This document shows positions 11,762-23,857 of a stretch of DNA of 64,000 bases, in pieces. A model generated the notes under the pieces. That model worked only from the letters and a program-made list of their open reading frames with translations, searched no databases and was not told the DNA's origin. Where the stretch lies: positions 182,742,866-182,806,865 of the forward strand of contig NC_080572.1 of the NCBI RefSeq assembly GCF_030247185.1, written 5' to 3'. The number at the start of each line of letters is the position of its first letter. Position 1 is the first letter of the stretch. The position numbers and the translations under genes are program-made. This DNA comes from Malaya genurostris (lineage: Eukaryota; Arthropoda; Insecta; Diptera; Culicidae).

Positions 11762-13020
11762 TTTTTTTTCATAAATACGTTTATTTCTTAAGGCAATTTA
11801 CATAAGTTTTTCTTCGCCGTATCATCACTTTTACATAGAATTCTTAACCTAATATAATACTAATATAGTCACAGCGATTTGAGTTTAATAAAACATATTC
11901 CTCTTATATTTTAAATATCACATTAGCTATTTCGTTATTTATTATTAAATCTACTTAAGAACATTATTTGAACCAAGCGATTAACTGCTATAAATTATAA
12001 GATAAGCTTAAATTTTTATACATTCTGTTGTTGATTTCGTAACCTTTTTGAGTTTGTTTGTATCAGCACATCATTTTTATTAAAATTTTGCTATTGGATG
12101 AACTAATGGACACAGTAGGAGTCAGAACTAACCCTCAAAAGGGTCAATTATTAAATTGAAACTTCAATTGTCTTTATGAAATGATAAAGAAGTTTCATGT
12201 AAGAAAGGTCACGACAAGCAAGAATGTCTCGAACTGGGACATTGGATAGTCTACCTTGGGTACGCAGGGAATTTATTAGTTGAGGTCTGACATCACGATA
12301 CTCCACGCATGTCCAAATGACATGATCAATATCGCGATAGCCTTTGCCACAAGTACAATGATTAGTTTCGGAAAGTCCAATTCGAAGGAAATGTGCATCT
12401 AAGGTGTAGTGATTGGACATGAGTCTGGACATCAATCGAATGAAGTCCCTACCCACATCCAGCCCCTTGAACCATGCCTTTGTCTATATTTTAGGAATAA
12501 TTGAGTGCATCCACCGACCCAGATCATCTCTATCCCAAGATGCTTGCCAGCTAGCAAGTGTTCTTAGGCGAGTCGCGCTATAAAATTCGTTGAAAGCAAT
12601 CGGTCGCTCATAAATTTCACCTTCAATAGCACCACGTTTGGCAAAACTATCGGCTCTTTCATTGCCTGGAATGGAGCAATGAGCCGGGACCCAAACTATT
12701 GTGATTTGATAATTATTATTCAATATGTCGTTCAGACACTGTTTTATTTTGCCCAAGAAAAACGGTTCATTTTTGCCAGAAGTGTTTGAGCGAATGGCTT
12801 CAATTGCACTCAGATTATCTGTGAAGAGGAAATAATGGTAAATAAAGGGATTTCCATAGAGCGTAGGTGATCCGGGATTCCACGCGCTGCATGGATGTGT
12901 CGAAAAATAAAGTTGAGTCAGGGACATTTAGGAGGCTGACACGGATAGGAATATATCTTGAAGGGTTGATTTCCTGTGACATATGGTTAAAATATACAGT
13001 CATGAATCTTGTTTGAGATT
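11762..13020 (-). mobile_element. 5'-truncated I-type LINE copy (family of 52.5-58.5 kb)
   Basis: A perfect 12-bp target-site duplication agctgtttttat flanks it (11750-11761 and 13021-13032). The minus-strand poly(A) tail appears as a T-run from 11762. The sequence is a close copy of about 57052-58515 of the full-length element and includes the 3' UTR. Damage: about 208 nt of the RNase H region is missing (equivalent of about 57230-57438), 7 nt is missing just upstream, and there is a stop where ISTKAWF is expected (near 12483). RNase H blocks TDNLSAIEAI and NERADSFAKRGA are readable. The perfect duplication suggests a fairly recent insertion. Confidence 0.9.
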
Positions 13021-13032
13021 AGCTGTTTTTAT

Positions 13033-13521
13033 CTTAGTCCTAAAAATTATCTTTAAACGATACACAGTTTTGTTCACATATGCTTCACTCATTGTAGAAC
13101 TTTTCTCCATTACCCAACGGAAATATATACTAAAAATAAGACTGGTTAAGTGAAAATAACGAAAAACAAACACTGGCAATACAAGTTCTCAGAAACAGCT
13201 ACTAATTCGCAACCTTTTTAAATCCGGGGAAATCGTTCTTCCAACTGAACTACTGTAGTTGTTATGAAACACAGATCAAGTTAACTGCAAAGGTGCAAAA
13301 TCAATTGACATAGGATTTATTTTTTATTTTTTTTTAACTTGGTGGGTAGTAGAAAAAATAATATAATCATAATGGGCATTCCACCAAAATAGTTTGGGAA
13401 CCACTGATCTGCATCAAACGCAATAATCTTATAGCTCTTACTATCCTGGATGATGAATTTGGCTTAAGAACTCACAAACTGTCTACTGAAAATTCCAATT
13501 TCTTCATTGCCATCTTTTCAG
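13033..13521 (+). other. probable intron 1 end of the GYR/YLP gene
   Basis: No gene was recognised. The segment ends with a pyrimidine-rich acceptor (ccatcttttcag, AG at 13520-13521) directly before the codons for the signal peptide of the next gene. The LINE insertion at 11762-13020 would lie inside the first intron if exon 1 is further upstream (inference). Confidence 0.4.
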
Positions 13522-16500
13522 AAACGTGCCATTTTGATTTTGTGCACGTTACTTGCCACAGCTAAGGCAGATATTTCTACGATACTCCGAGGAGGTAACT
13601 CTCAGAATGACATCGGATTCGATGGGTATCATTACGATAAACCTAAGATACCGTTCGAAACACCAGTCCGACCTTCGCCTCCTTCACCACCGCCTTCGCC
13701 GACAACAGAGAAAAAATGTGCCACATCAGCTGCAAATCCCGACGGAAGTTGTGGCTATGACTACCCGAAACCAACGCAGAGCTTCACTCTGCCACCGAGA
13801 CCGCCGAGCACGACAACTACGAGGCCGACTACAACGGTAATTAGATGACATGATTAGAATGGTTCATTTGAATAATTGTACGTGCTTTATTTACAGACTA
13901 CAAGGAGAACCACTCCCCCGGTAGAATATCTGCCGCCGTCGACGACTAGAAGAACAACAATACCCACAAGGCCACCGACAACAACTACAACGGTATAGAA
14001 GACCATGAGCATATCGAGGTCTTATTCTAAGAACCACTTTAAAGCATAACTGATGAGATGACTATGCTTTCAGACTACTCGTAGGCCCCCAACAACTACA
14101 CGAGGTCCAGAATGTCCACCTTCCTCGCGAAATCCCGACGGAAGTTGTGGATATTCCTATCCCAAACCTGATCAGTCTTTCGAACTGCCTCAACGGGAAA
14201 CGACTACAACTACCCGGAAGCCCACTACGGCTACAACCCGCAGAACAACGCCTTCGCAAGAATATCTGCCGCCCACCACAACTACGAGGGTAAGGGATAT
14301 TCGAACCACAGATGAACGTTTGATCGTAATAGTGTGTTTATATTTAGCGGACGACCACCACAACACGGCCAACCACCACAACCACTCGAACGACAACCAC
14401 CACGAGACCTACTACTACAACAACCAGGGTAAGAGAGACACATTATTTCCAAATTCTTGATTGATAACCACCTTATGATCAGCGAACTACGACAACCACA
14501 CGTGCTTCAACCACATCGGGATGCTCGCCTGGAGAGCGAAATCCGGATGGGTCTTGCGGATACGTTTATCAAAAACCTCAGCAAAGCTTCACTGTTCCTC
14601 AAAAAGTATCAACAACGCGGCCAACAACTACTACAACCAGATTGACAACAAGAAGAACGACTCCTTCACAGGAATATCTTCCGCCTTCGACGACAACTAG
14701 AACAACTACCACTACGAGGGTGAGTTCCGGTTTTGGTTAAATACCTTTGTTTCATGTTTGCTTTCTAGCGCACTACAACGACGACTCGAACAACCACAAC
14801 CCCTCGTCCAACAACCACGACTTCAAGAGTGATTCAAACTACCAAATGTCCAGCATCGGAACAAAACCCAGACGGTTCCTGTGGTTATGTTTACGAAAAA
14901 CCAGAGCAAAGTTTCACACTCCCTCAACGGGTAACTACGACTACCAAAGCCACAACAAGACCAACTGCCACGACACGAAGAACGACTCCTTCTCAAGAGT
15001 ACCTACCTGCGTCTACAACGGGTCGAACTACACAACGTCCAACGACAACAACCACAAGGCGTACCACAACAACTACTAGGCCAACTACTACGACAACCAG
15101 ACGAACAACTACAACGACACGCCCCACAACGACAACCCAACGGTTAACTACGACTCAAAGAATCGTTCAGACTACCAAGTGTGCCCCTTCGCAGCAAAAT
15201 CCAGATGGATCTTGCGGATATGTCTACGAAAAACCGGAGCAAAGTTTCACATTACCTCAAAAAGTATCCACCACTCGTCCAACTACTACTACAGCCAGAA
15301 CAACTACAAGAAGAACAACTCCATCCCAAGAATATCTTCCTCCGTCAACTACAGCCAGAACAACCACACGCCCACCCACAACCACTACTAGGCGCACTAC
15401 AACTACTACTCGACCGACAACCACAACTCGTCCAACGACAACAACTCGAAAAGTTATCACGACGACCAATTGTCCGGCTTCACAACAGAACCCAGATGGA
15501 TCATGTGGATACGTTTATGAGAAACCAGAACAGAGCTTCACGTTACCCCAGAAAGTGTCTACAGCTCGTCCTACCACTACAACAGCTAGAACTACAACCC
15601 GACGTACAACTCCCTCGCAGGAATATCTACCCCCGTCTACTACAGCAAGAACCACTACAACTACTAGACGAACTACCACTACTACCAGGCCGACGACAAC
15701 CACAACTAGGCCAACTACGACTCGAAGAATAGTCACCACCGAAAGGGTAAAACCAACAACCAAGTGTCCACCATCGCAACAGAATCCCGATGGATCTTGT
15801 GGATATTTCTATGAGAAACCCGAACAAAGCTTTACACTGCCACAGAAGGTTTCAACTACTCGACCAACAACAACAACCCGAAGGACGACTCCATCGCAAG
15901 AATATCTACCGCCTAGTACAGCGAGAACTACAACACGACCGCCAGTAATCACAACTACTACCAGGCGAACAACGACCACTACGCGACCGACAACTACAAC
16001 CACCAGACGAACAACGACTACCACTACCCGTCCGACAACCACAACGCAGAGGCAAATACAGACAACCAAGTGTGCCCCATCGCAACAGAATCCGGATGGT
16101 TCTTGTGGTTACGTTTATGAAAAACCAGAACAAAGTTTTACCCTTCCGCAGAAAGTCTCCACTACTAGGCCTACGACGACGACGACGCCGAGAACCACAA
16201 CCACCACCAGAACTACAACACGACGAACAACTCCATCGCAGGAGTATTTACCTCCATCCACAACGGCTCGAACAACTACAAGGCCTACCACTACTACCAC
16301 TAGGGTAAGCCTTTAACTTCAACATTTCCCTGAATAAATCGTTTGATTAAGATGTATGGCCATTCTTAGCCCACAACCACTACACGTCAAACAACAACAA
16401 CAACAACGCGACGGTCACCTCCAACCAGCCAGTGTCCACCGTCTCAACAGAATCCTGACGGTTCCTGTGGATATTTCTACGAGAAACCAGAAAACAGTTT

Positions 16501-17586
16501 CACACTTCCGAACCGGGTGAGCACCACGAGACCAACTACCACTCGCTCCACAACACGTAGAACAACTCCTTCACAGGAGTATCTTCCACCTTCTACCACA
16601 GCTAGAACCACTACAAGGCCAACCACAACGACTACCAGGGTAAATGTCGAAATACTATTTATACACTAATCACTATTTTTAACTAATGTTTTCTCCAGCG
16701 AACAACTACTACAACAAGACCAACGACGACAACACGACGCACCACTCCATCTCAGGAGTATCTTCCGCCTTCAACAACGCCTCGTGCAACAACGACAAGG
16801 CCACCCACTACAACCACTCGGGTAAGAAAAATGTAATGAAAACTTCTCGTCGTTCAGATTACAGTAGTTTAACATTTGCAGAGGACCACCACCACTACGA
16901 CCAGACCTACAACTACTACACCCCGTAGAACAACACCAGCTCAAGAGTATCTACCGCCAAGTACAACACCACGGCAAACAACCACTCGTCCAACAACCAC
17001 TACAACTCAAGTAAGCCGCTTACAGCAACCGAACACTAATGAATTTTCTATAACCTGATTTCTTTTTTGTAGCGAACGACGACAACCACTCGTCCAACAA
17101 CGACAATCGCACGACGAACAACACCATCTCAGGAATATCTACCTCCGAGTACGACGGCTAGAACCACGACCACACCGCCTACCACTACTACAACAACGAG
17201 AGTAAGTAATGTTTTAGTGATCATGCTACAACAAGCGATGTCAGATCTACGGAAATCTACGAAAATACTACGTAATTTTGTCTGATGAGCAAAAATAAGG
17301 TCTTCTCTTGTACGTTTCGTTGCTCGAGCATCGCTGGTTATAACAAACAACAATCGAAGAACTTCATTCCACGCTTCAAATTCTGATGGATCTCTTCTTA
17401 CAGCGAACAACAACCCGACCTTTTGTAAGTACGACAACCGAAAAGAAATGTGCCACGGGAACGCTCAATCCCGACGGAAGTTGCGGTTATCCCAAGCCAC
17501 CAACTACTTCGGCGCCTGAATATCTGCCACCGGAGCAAAGTACCGGATATTCCTATCCGAAACCTGCCATACCGTTTAACTTCTAA
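13522..17586 (+). CDS. secreted Thr-rich mucin-like protein, GYR/YLP modules
   Basis: Eleven visible coding exons, all multiples of three and joined in phase 0 by GT..AG introns of 49-202 bp: 13522-13836, 13897-13992, 14074-14289, 14348-14428, 14483-14719, 14769-16304, 16370-16639, 16699-16821, 16882-17010, 17073-17201 and 17404-17586, giving 1104 codons plus stop. Exon 1 with the ATG was not found; by analogy with the relative at 59.5 kb it probably ends in ATG. The product opens KRAILILCTLLATAKAD, a signal peptide, so it should be secreted. Ten modules of the form C-x10-C with NPDGSCGYxYxKPxQSFxLP recur at about 13735, 14131, 14541, 14864, 15198, 15489, 15783, 16089, 16450 and 17467, alternating with RRTTPSQEYLPPSTT blocks and TTTTTR linkers likely to be O-glycosylated. 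GYxYxxP and YLPP resemble the Pfam GYR and YLP motifs, whose function is unknown. A peritrophic, cuticular or glue mucin role is inference. The 3' UTR has a possible ATTAAA near 18046. Confidence 0.87.
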
Positions 17587-18357
17587 AGCTGCCGAATCGT
17601 GTGCTCTCAACCGCCACTCAACATGCGAACACCCCCTGTAAATAGACCTCTGTTTAATCAAAGATGAATCCTTTGTCGACTTTTCTGTTTTCATCATCTA
17701 CCCGTCAAAACAACTTAGTTCTCTTCATTCCGAATTAGTCTAGTAAGCAGTCTTCCTCTGCATCAATGACATTTTGACGTACACTGCCTGAGCCGGTCGT
17801 TTGTCAACTCTGCCAGCAATACCAATACCATGGTTTACTCTTAAGTTCACGTTTACGATTTAAAGACTACTGCGACAAAATTTGCTTGCTGATGATGTTT
17901 CCAAATGTCACGGTAGAAGACGGAGATGTTGCTGTTGTTGTTGTTCTTGTGCAGTAGAAAAAAAAACAAGGAAACTTGATACTTGTAAAATAATACTCAA
18001 TAGCAATAGTAGGACATTGATATGTTTGTGTAAAAACGGAAGAAATTAAAAAAAATATTGTGATTCTAGCTACGTGGTAGTGTTTCTACATGCGACACAT
18101 GCATAAACTTAGATGGAAATATAATAAATTGAAAAATAATTCTCCGACTTATAAACTTTAGATGAGTGAACATACCAAATTACCTTGATTTGACGACCGC
18201 ATGCTGGAAAAGACATTTGAAGCAGTTCTACGAAACTAAGATGGAAATTTTCGGATTATCGGATGCTTCCCGAATGTGTTTATAAATCCAACTACAAAAG
18301 TTCGCAAAGAATGTCGATAGACCGAAAGTTGACATCGTGGATTTTAAAACTACAAAC
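17587..18357 (+). other. 3' flank of the mucin-like gene
   Basis: This is the likely 3' UTR and intergenic sequence after the stop at 17584-17586. There is no AATAAA close by; an ATTAAA-like hexamer occurs near 18046. No other gene is seen. Confidence 0.35.
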
Positions 18358-18460
18358 TGCTAATATTGTATGTTACAAACTTATTGCAACTATTATACAT
18401 TGAATCACTAAATCGATTTGCACCAGCTGTAATATCTGCAACAGTTAGCGAACACTGAAA
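18358..18460 (+). repeat. direct repeat, partner at 19217-19360
   Basis: About 60 bases from TGCTAATATTGTATGTTACA match 19217 onward with few changes, and both copies later contain AGTTAGCGAACACTG / TGTTAGCGAACACTG. The two copies lie 860 bp apart in the same orientation with a MITE between them. The origin is unknown. Confidence 0.55.
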
Positions 18461-18546
18461 ACCACCAAAAGTTCAAAAAATTGAAAAAAAACACAGAACA
18501 TAAACAGAAACGTTGGGGTCTAAAAAAACATCTACTCTATCTATTA

Positions 18547-18813
18547 CCGTTTTCGTTTTAGAACCTACACGCGGGCAACTCTGACTCCGAGTAAAACGAA
18601 CACATGGTACGCGCCCTAAACAACAACTCATATATAAAAAAATAAACAAACTCGCATGGATGCGTGGTGCGACCCGAGAAAAATTTCAGAGCGAAACTAC
18701 GCGATTGGAGTCCGATCTAGAGCGACCCCAGGTTGCTAAAACAAACTCATCAAAAGTTGTTTTGGCGACTCTGGGTCAGCTCTCGGGCTGCTCTGATCAA
18801 TAAACGAAAACGG
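18547..18813. mobile_element. 267-bp MITE, TA-flanked
   Basis: Terminal inverted repeats are CCGTTTTCGTTTTA (left) and TAAACGAAAACGG (right), with flanking TA at 18545-18546 and 18814-18815. The interior is relatively GC-rich and noncoding. Both ends and the TA target are clear; the family name is not known to me. Confidence 0.65.
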
Positions 18814-18815
18814 TA

Positions 18816-19669
18816 TATGCTGCTTCGATTTGTTTACTTCTGATTAGTCTGCGCTGAGATACAGTTGGTACCGCAAATCATGATTTTTAAGAAGCGTCTT
18901 CAAAAATACCTCTTCACCGACTTATTCCTCAATATTTTTCCACGATAAAATTTCAAAATGTTCTTCGAATGATGGTTTGTATTAACGTTTGAATTTATTT
19001 TGTTGCACGATAATTCTGAAAAAAAAATCGCAAAAAAGATGTTTTTTCATCATTTCGACCCTACCCCCGTAACCCCAGTTTTTTATCATAAACGTTTTCA
19101 TGTCCAAACTGATTTTTTTTCCAGTGTCTTTTTATCTAAAACTAAACTAAACTGGAAGCATTTACCATTTCGTTAACATTTTGATGTGACAACCAATCGG
19201 TAATCGTATTAAGTAGTGCTAATATTGTATGTTACAAACTTATTGCATCTATTATACGTTGAATCACTGAATCCATTTGCACATTCGTAATGATCCTACA
19301 ACATCAAATAAACTATGATAATCAACTGATAGTCAAGGCTTCCAGCTGTTAGCGAACACTGGAATTTTTGTAATTCCAATATTCGAATCAAAATCAATTT
19401 AAATATTTGAAATCGATTCACAAAAAAAAACATTTTGAATTTGGATGAAATTTTGTCCCAAGATAGGTCCTGTCCAAACTAACTTTTTTCCAGTGTCTTT
19501 TTATCTGAAAGCCGCAAACATCCAAGAATCGAATAGAACTAAATTTGAAAGGAGATTTCAAAGAATAATCTATCGCTATTTTGACGATATTGGAATACAG
19601 AACAAGGAAAGTTTTCATAAGAAAATTTTTTTTCCCTAAACTTAAAAGTGCCCATCTTGGTAAGGAGCA
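18816..19669. other. unassigned, contains second copy of the direct repeat
   Basis: It holds the 19217-19360 copy of the direct repeat and a second short duplication (CCAGTGTCTTTTTATCT at 19121 and 19490). No gene was found; the overlapping ORFs at 19418-19699 look fortuitous. Confidence 0.35.
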
Positions 19670-19671
19670 TA

Positions 19672-20612
19672 CAGGGTCCGGCACTCGAAGTGTAACCAAT
19701 TGAAAAGGCCATAAATTCAGTTTGGAAAATTACTTTTACTTAATTCAAAGTACAAAATGTGTAAAAATAATACAAAATTCAGAATCAATTCACTTTTGCT
19801 CGATATGACCACCTTTTGCCTTGACTTGATGACTTGAGAGAGCGAAGGAGTTGCTTCGTTCGGCCGAAAGCGGTCAATTTCCGAACATTGTATTTTCTGA
19901 CGAGAAAATTTTTCCAATTGAGCAATTCGTAAACTATCAAAACGATAGGGTTTACTTGACCGACCGTTCATACGAGAATTTGAGTCATCGATTGGCCACC
20001 AGGAGGCAGCACCCGCAACAGATAATGGTTTGGGCCGCTGTAACCGCAGATGGGCGCTCTCCAATCGTTTTCATCGAGCCTGGCGTCAAGGTAAATGCGA
20101 CATATTATCGGGAAAGTATTCCGGAGGTTGCTTTGAAGCCGTGGGCAGACAAACATTTCGGTGGCAGACCATGGACGTTTCAGCAGGACTCGGCACCGTC
20201 TCACAAAGCTCGAGTGAACCAAGAATGGCTGAAAAACAACGTTCCGAACTTCATCACGTCCACACAATGGCTCTCGAATTCACCAGATGCGAATCCAATG
20301 GATTATTCTCTTTGGGCCATTTTGGAGAGCTAAGTCCGAACTAAAAGATACACCAGTCTCGAGGCGCTGAAAAAAGTTATTGTCCGCGAGTGGGCCAAAA
20401 TACCTGCAAGTCACATTCGGCCAAACGAAGCAACTCCTTCGCTCTCTCAAGTCATCAAGTCAAGGCAAAAGGTGGTCATATCGAGCAAAAGTGAATTGAT
20501 TCTGAATTTTGTATTATTTTTACACATTTTGTACTTTGAATTAAGTAAAAGTAATTTTCCAAACTGAATTTATGGCCTTTTCAATTGGTTACACTTCGAG
20601 TGCCGGACCCTG
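19672..20612 (+). mobile_element. maT-like (DD37D) transposon with 195-bp inverted ends
   Basis: Flanking TA is at 19670-19671 and 20613-20614, and the tips are CAGGGTCCGGCACTCG. The terminal inverted repeats, 19672 to about 19868 and about 20418-20612, are about 195 bp and nearly identical. That is far longer than the few tens of bp usual for the family, because the left arm is an inverted copy of the right end including the transposase C-terminus (KAKGGHIEQ can be read inside the arm). The 941-bp element keeps only the catalytic part of the transposase (see 19851-20460). Confidence 0.8.
19851..20460 (+). pseudogene. DD37D transposase, catalytic half only
   Basis: The open stretch 19851-20333 carries FSDEKIF (first Asp), WTFQQDSAPSH (second Asp) and SPDANPMDYSLW (third Asp), with 37 residues between the second and third by direct count, the maT-type spacing. 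A stop follows ILES, then the same frame resumes VRTKRYTSLEALKKVIVREW and ASHIR before running into the right arm. No N-terminal helix-turn-helix domain is present; the left inverted repeat joins directly upstream of GQFPNIVFSDEK. It cannot transpose by itself. Confidence 0.8.
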
Positions 20613-20664
20613 TAATTACCTATTTAGGGAAAAAATTCACTCCTATAAAAAATGGACCTTTGTG

Positions 20665-21766
20665 TTAAAATTGCCCTTCCTATACAGAAAGGATATGCAA
20701 TCACCGAGAGTCGATGACTCAAGCTTTAGTTTTATGATCCTATAGAATGGTATTGAATTTCAACCCGACCCGATAGATGGTTCCGGAAATACAGAGTGAG
20801 TTGTGCTAAAGATTTCAAACTATCATACAGAGGGAGGATGCACAAAAGACAAAATATATACTAAATTTGAATCAAAACTGGTTCAATTTGTTCTCTAAAA
20901 AGGAACTCACTTCACTTTCTTAAAAAGCAACCAATTTTTACCAACTTAGATTCAAATTAAAGATCATACGGTCTTCTAGAATACTGCAGATTTCCATCCG
21001 AATCCTACTTTCGGTTCCGTAAATACAGGTTGATGTGTGCCAAATTTGAGAAAGATATCATCACACCAGTAGGTGGATTAAAACAGGTTTTTCTACCTTT
21101 TTTATATAAATATAAAACCTGTTTTAATCCACCTAGTGGTGTAATGATGCCTTTTTCATATCAATCATACTATCATATATAATACTGTGGCATTCTTCAA
21201 AATAATTTTCTTCGATTCTTAAAAAAATAACCGAAATTGGTTTGTTTGACCGTCTACTGATAAAAACTATCAATTGGAGAAGATTTGAGGTCGATTTAGA
21301 ATAGATTTTTCGCTCTTTTCAGTGATGGTAAACATTTTTTAACGCACTCTACCCTATATTTCCGGATCCGGATGAAATTCAGGAATTACGTATGGGATCA
21401 CAGGACCTCTCATTTGAACCTATAACTCCGGAACCGGAAGTCGAATCCAATTTATATTCAGGAATTTTGTATGGGACCACAAGTCCTTTCATTTGAATCT
21501 AAGTTTGTGAAAAACGGTTCAGCAATCTCCGAGAAAAGTTAGTGCAAAAAGACGTTACATACACACATACGCACATACACACACAGACATTTTGCGTACT
21601 TGACGAACAGAGTCGAATGGTATATGACACTCAAAAGTCGGAATATGTTTCAAAAATCGGTTTTCACAGTGATTGCATAACCTTTCTATATGAGAAAGGC
21701 AAAAATAGGTAGAGAAATCGTTCAAAGTTTAAAAAATTTTTCCGAGGCCCAGAGGGTCGAATGTCA
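20665..21766 (+). repeat. dispersed repeat with (CA)n tail, copy 1a
   Basis: It begins near CCTATACAGAAAGG and contains generic lines such as 'atttccggatccgg' and 'cggttcagcaatctccgag', a short CA tract (21555-21590) and a block 'gagtcgaatggtatatgac'. The same text recurs at 33.6-35.3 and 50.0-52.4 kb, sometimes inverted. A near-perfect hairpin lies at 21065-21155 (GGTGGATTAAAACAGG and its complement). It is probably continued beyond the mariner insertion to about 22960. Its class is unknown and it has no coding capacity. Confidence 0.6.
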
Positions 21767-21768
21767 TA

Positions 21769-22691
21769 CCTTATGATAAAAAAAGAACCGGAATTTTCAT
21801 TTTAAAATTCCCGCGCTTGTCCAATTGGTAAACTTTTATTCTCTCAACATTGGCAACACTTTTGTACACATTTTGTCAAATTTTGACGCATATCGTACGT
21901 ATAGTTTTTGTTTGGCGTCTATACAAAGAAGTTGAAAATTTTTCGTGTGGCGATTTTTATAATGGATGGTTTCGGCTCGCCTCCGAAGCGCCATTCAATC
22001 GATTGTAGTGCGGTTTCGACGTCATATTCATAGATCCACACCTTATCACCAGTTATGATGCATTCGATGAATGTGGGGTCACTATCTGCGTTGGAAATCA
22101 TCTCTTTGGCCACATCAACACGACGCTGTTTTTGAATGAAATTCAGCTTTTCTGGCACCAGTCAAGAAGCGACGCGTTTCAAACCAAAAACATCAGTTAA
22201 AATGTGTTCGGCTGATCTATAAGAGATGCCCAACAACACAGCAATCGCTCTAATCGGTACAGAACGATTTTGCAACACGATTTGCTTCGCCGATTCAATG
22301 TTGTTGGACGGCCAGGGATCTCATCATGATCCAAGCTTGTACAACCACCTTTGAAGCGTTTATATCACTCGTATGTCTGTGTTTTTCCTAGACACGATTC
22401 ACCAAAGGCCTTTTCTAACATTTTCAACGTTTCGGAACACTTAAATCCATTTGCAACACAAAATTTGATGCACGCACGTTGTTCTAAATTTTCATCCAGT
22501 ATAAAAATCGCCACACGAAATTTTTCAACTACTTTGTATAGACGCCAAACAAAAACTAATCGTACGATATGCGTTAAAATTTTACAGAATGTGTATATAA
22601 ATGTGTCCAACGTTGAGAGAATAAAAGTTTACCAATTGGACAAGCGCGGGAATTTTAAAATGAAAATTCCGGTTCTTTTTTGATCATAAGG
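21769..22691 (-). mobile_element. mariner element with 200-bp inverted ends
   Basis: Flanking TA is at 21767-21768 and 22692-22693. The arms 21769-21968 and 22492-22691 are inverted copies, roughly 88% identical by eye. They include the first codons of the transposase (EKFRVAIFIL, minus strand) at the right and an inverted copy of them at the left. The element is 923 bp. It interrupts the CA-tailed repeat: 'gggtcgaatgtca' on the left continues as 'caaatcgattcagctcgacga' on the right. Confidence 0.8.
21945..22590 (-). pseudogene. mariner transposase, DNA-binding half only
   Basis: Minus-strand reading: EKFRVAIFIL, then ENLEQRACIKFCVANGFKCS and ETLKMLEKAFGESCLGKTQT (helix-turn-helix region, 22570-22365), a damaged linker with YKRFKGG and GRPTTL, then FIQKQRRVDVAKEMISNADS and ECIITGDKVWIYEYDVETAL containing the first catalytic Asp (near 22050), ending ...GGEPKP near 21970. 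The other two catalytic Asp residues are absent. There are several stops or frame shifts between 22360 and 22160. The retained half is complementary to those kept by the other two Tc1/mariner elements in this window. Confidence 0.75.
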
Positions 22692-22693
22692 TA

Positions 22694-23699
22694 TACAAAT
22701 CGATTCAGCTCGACGAAAGATAGAAAGATGGCAGTATTTTCAAATTCAAAACAATTTCGTATTTAAATTGATTTATACTGCTTGCAACAATAATTGTTGG
22801 AAGAACACAACTTCTTACACCATTATACCATTCGAAGAAGTCTGGCTTAACCGATTTCTACAAACTTAGATTCATATGAACCTATAATGACAAAAACTTT
22901 AAAGAGGAACTCACTTCTACATCCCATCGAATGCTCAATCGATTGTTACACGTTTAGATCGAAAGGAATAATTTTACGGTTTCATACAATTTCTATCTTC
23001 GATTCGTCTTGCAGTTCCAAAATTTTAATTATAATTTATTTAATACGACAGTCTTTAAAATAATTTCATGAAAACTAAACACAACGAAGGATATTCAGGC
23101 GAAAACCACATGCTGATTGGTAAAAAAAGGTAGATTAAGCACAGTGTTGAATTCGAATTGTTGTTGAAATAGTATTGGCAGTTGGCAGCACCCTCTCAAA
23201 ATTCAATGAAACTCTCTGGACATGAAGACTTTGTCACAAATTCCACTTTTTCCAGAGATTGACTGTCTTTCAATGAGGGCCAAACTTTTTTTCAAGTTGT
23301 TACCTAGCTTGGGACAAAACATCATCAAAATAAAAAAAAATTACAGGGTTGTGTACGAAATACAACCGATAATAATGACATTAAAATGCAATTTTAAAAC
23401 ACTCTCATCAACAGATTTAAATTTGAAAAATAGGCAAATCATTGTGACACATTATTTAGGATTTTAACGCTAATTCTAACGTATGCACTGAAGAAAATCG
23501 ACTTTTTCGGTCGATGCACATGATGCACAAACATTTTTTCGTTTTATTCATCGGTTCCTCCTCAGTTTTCGCGACAAAATTGTTGGAGTAGATTTTACGC
23601 TTAAGGTTGGTCAAGAAATTATCGATGGGACGCAACTGGGGGACAATGGGCGGGTTCGCCGACTACATCGAAATCCAGCCGACTAAAATAGCAAGAGTA
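22694..23699. other. repeat continuation, then unassigned
   Basis: Bases 22694 to about 22960 continue the CA-tailed repeat interrupted by mariner. The rest shows no supported gene; ORF 23222-23467 has no recognisable feature. Confidence 0.4.
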
Positions 23700-23857
23700 A
23701 GGTTGCTGTCAGAGTGAAAGCGTCACGCGATGTGTCATGCGAGCTAGTTGCATTTGGTCAAAGCAAACCTGTCAGAGTGAATGCGATGCGAAAACAGTAC
23801 ATCGCATTGAATCGCTTCGCTTCGGTCCGCGTTCCGCGCTCACTCTGACATCAACCT
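23700..23857. mobile_element. 158-bp palindromic MITE
   Basis: The ends are AGGTTGcTGTCAGAGTGA (23700) and its inverted counterpart AGGTTGaTGTCAGAGTGA ending at 23857. The interior alternates GCGATGCG-like words and is also self-complementary. It is too small to code. Confidence 0.55.

Noticed and set aside
12834..12850. ATGGTAAATA as a possible ATG|GT first exon for the mucin-like gene
   Set aside because: It lies within the LINE insertion (antisense of ORF2), so it cannot be the ancestral exon 1.
15181..15732. 183-codon plus-strand frame inside the large exon
   Set aside because: It is the alternative frame of the same repeat. The in-frame protein with signal peptide and matching splice sites is on the other frame.
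14062..16300. Long minus-strand ORFs rich in Val and Arg opposite the mucin-like gene
   Set aside because: They are the antisense of ACN/ACA threonine codon repeats and mirror the plus-strand exons; they carry no independent signal.
19418..19699. 93-codon minus-strand ORF left of the DD37D element
   Set aside because: It crosses a duplicated noncoding block into the transposon arm and has no coding features.
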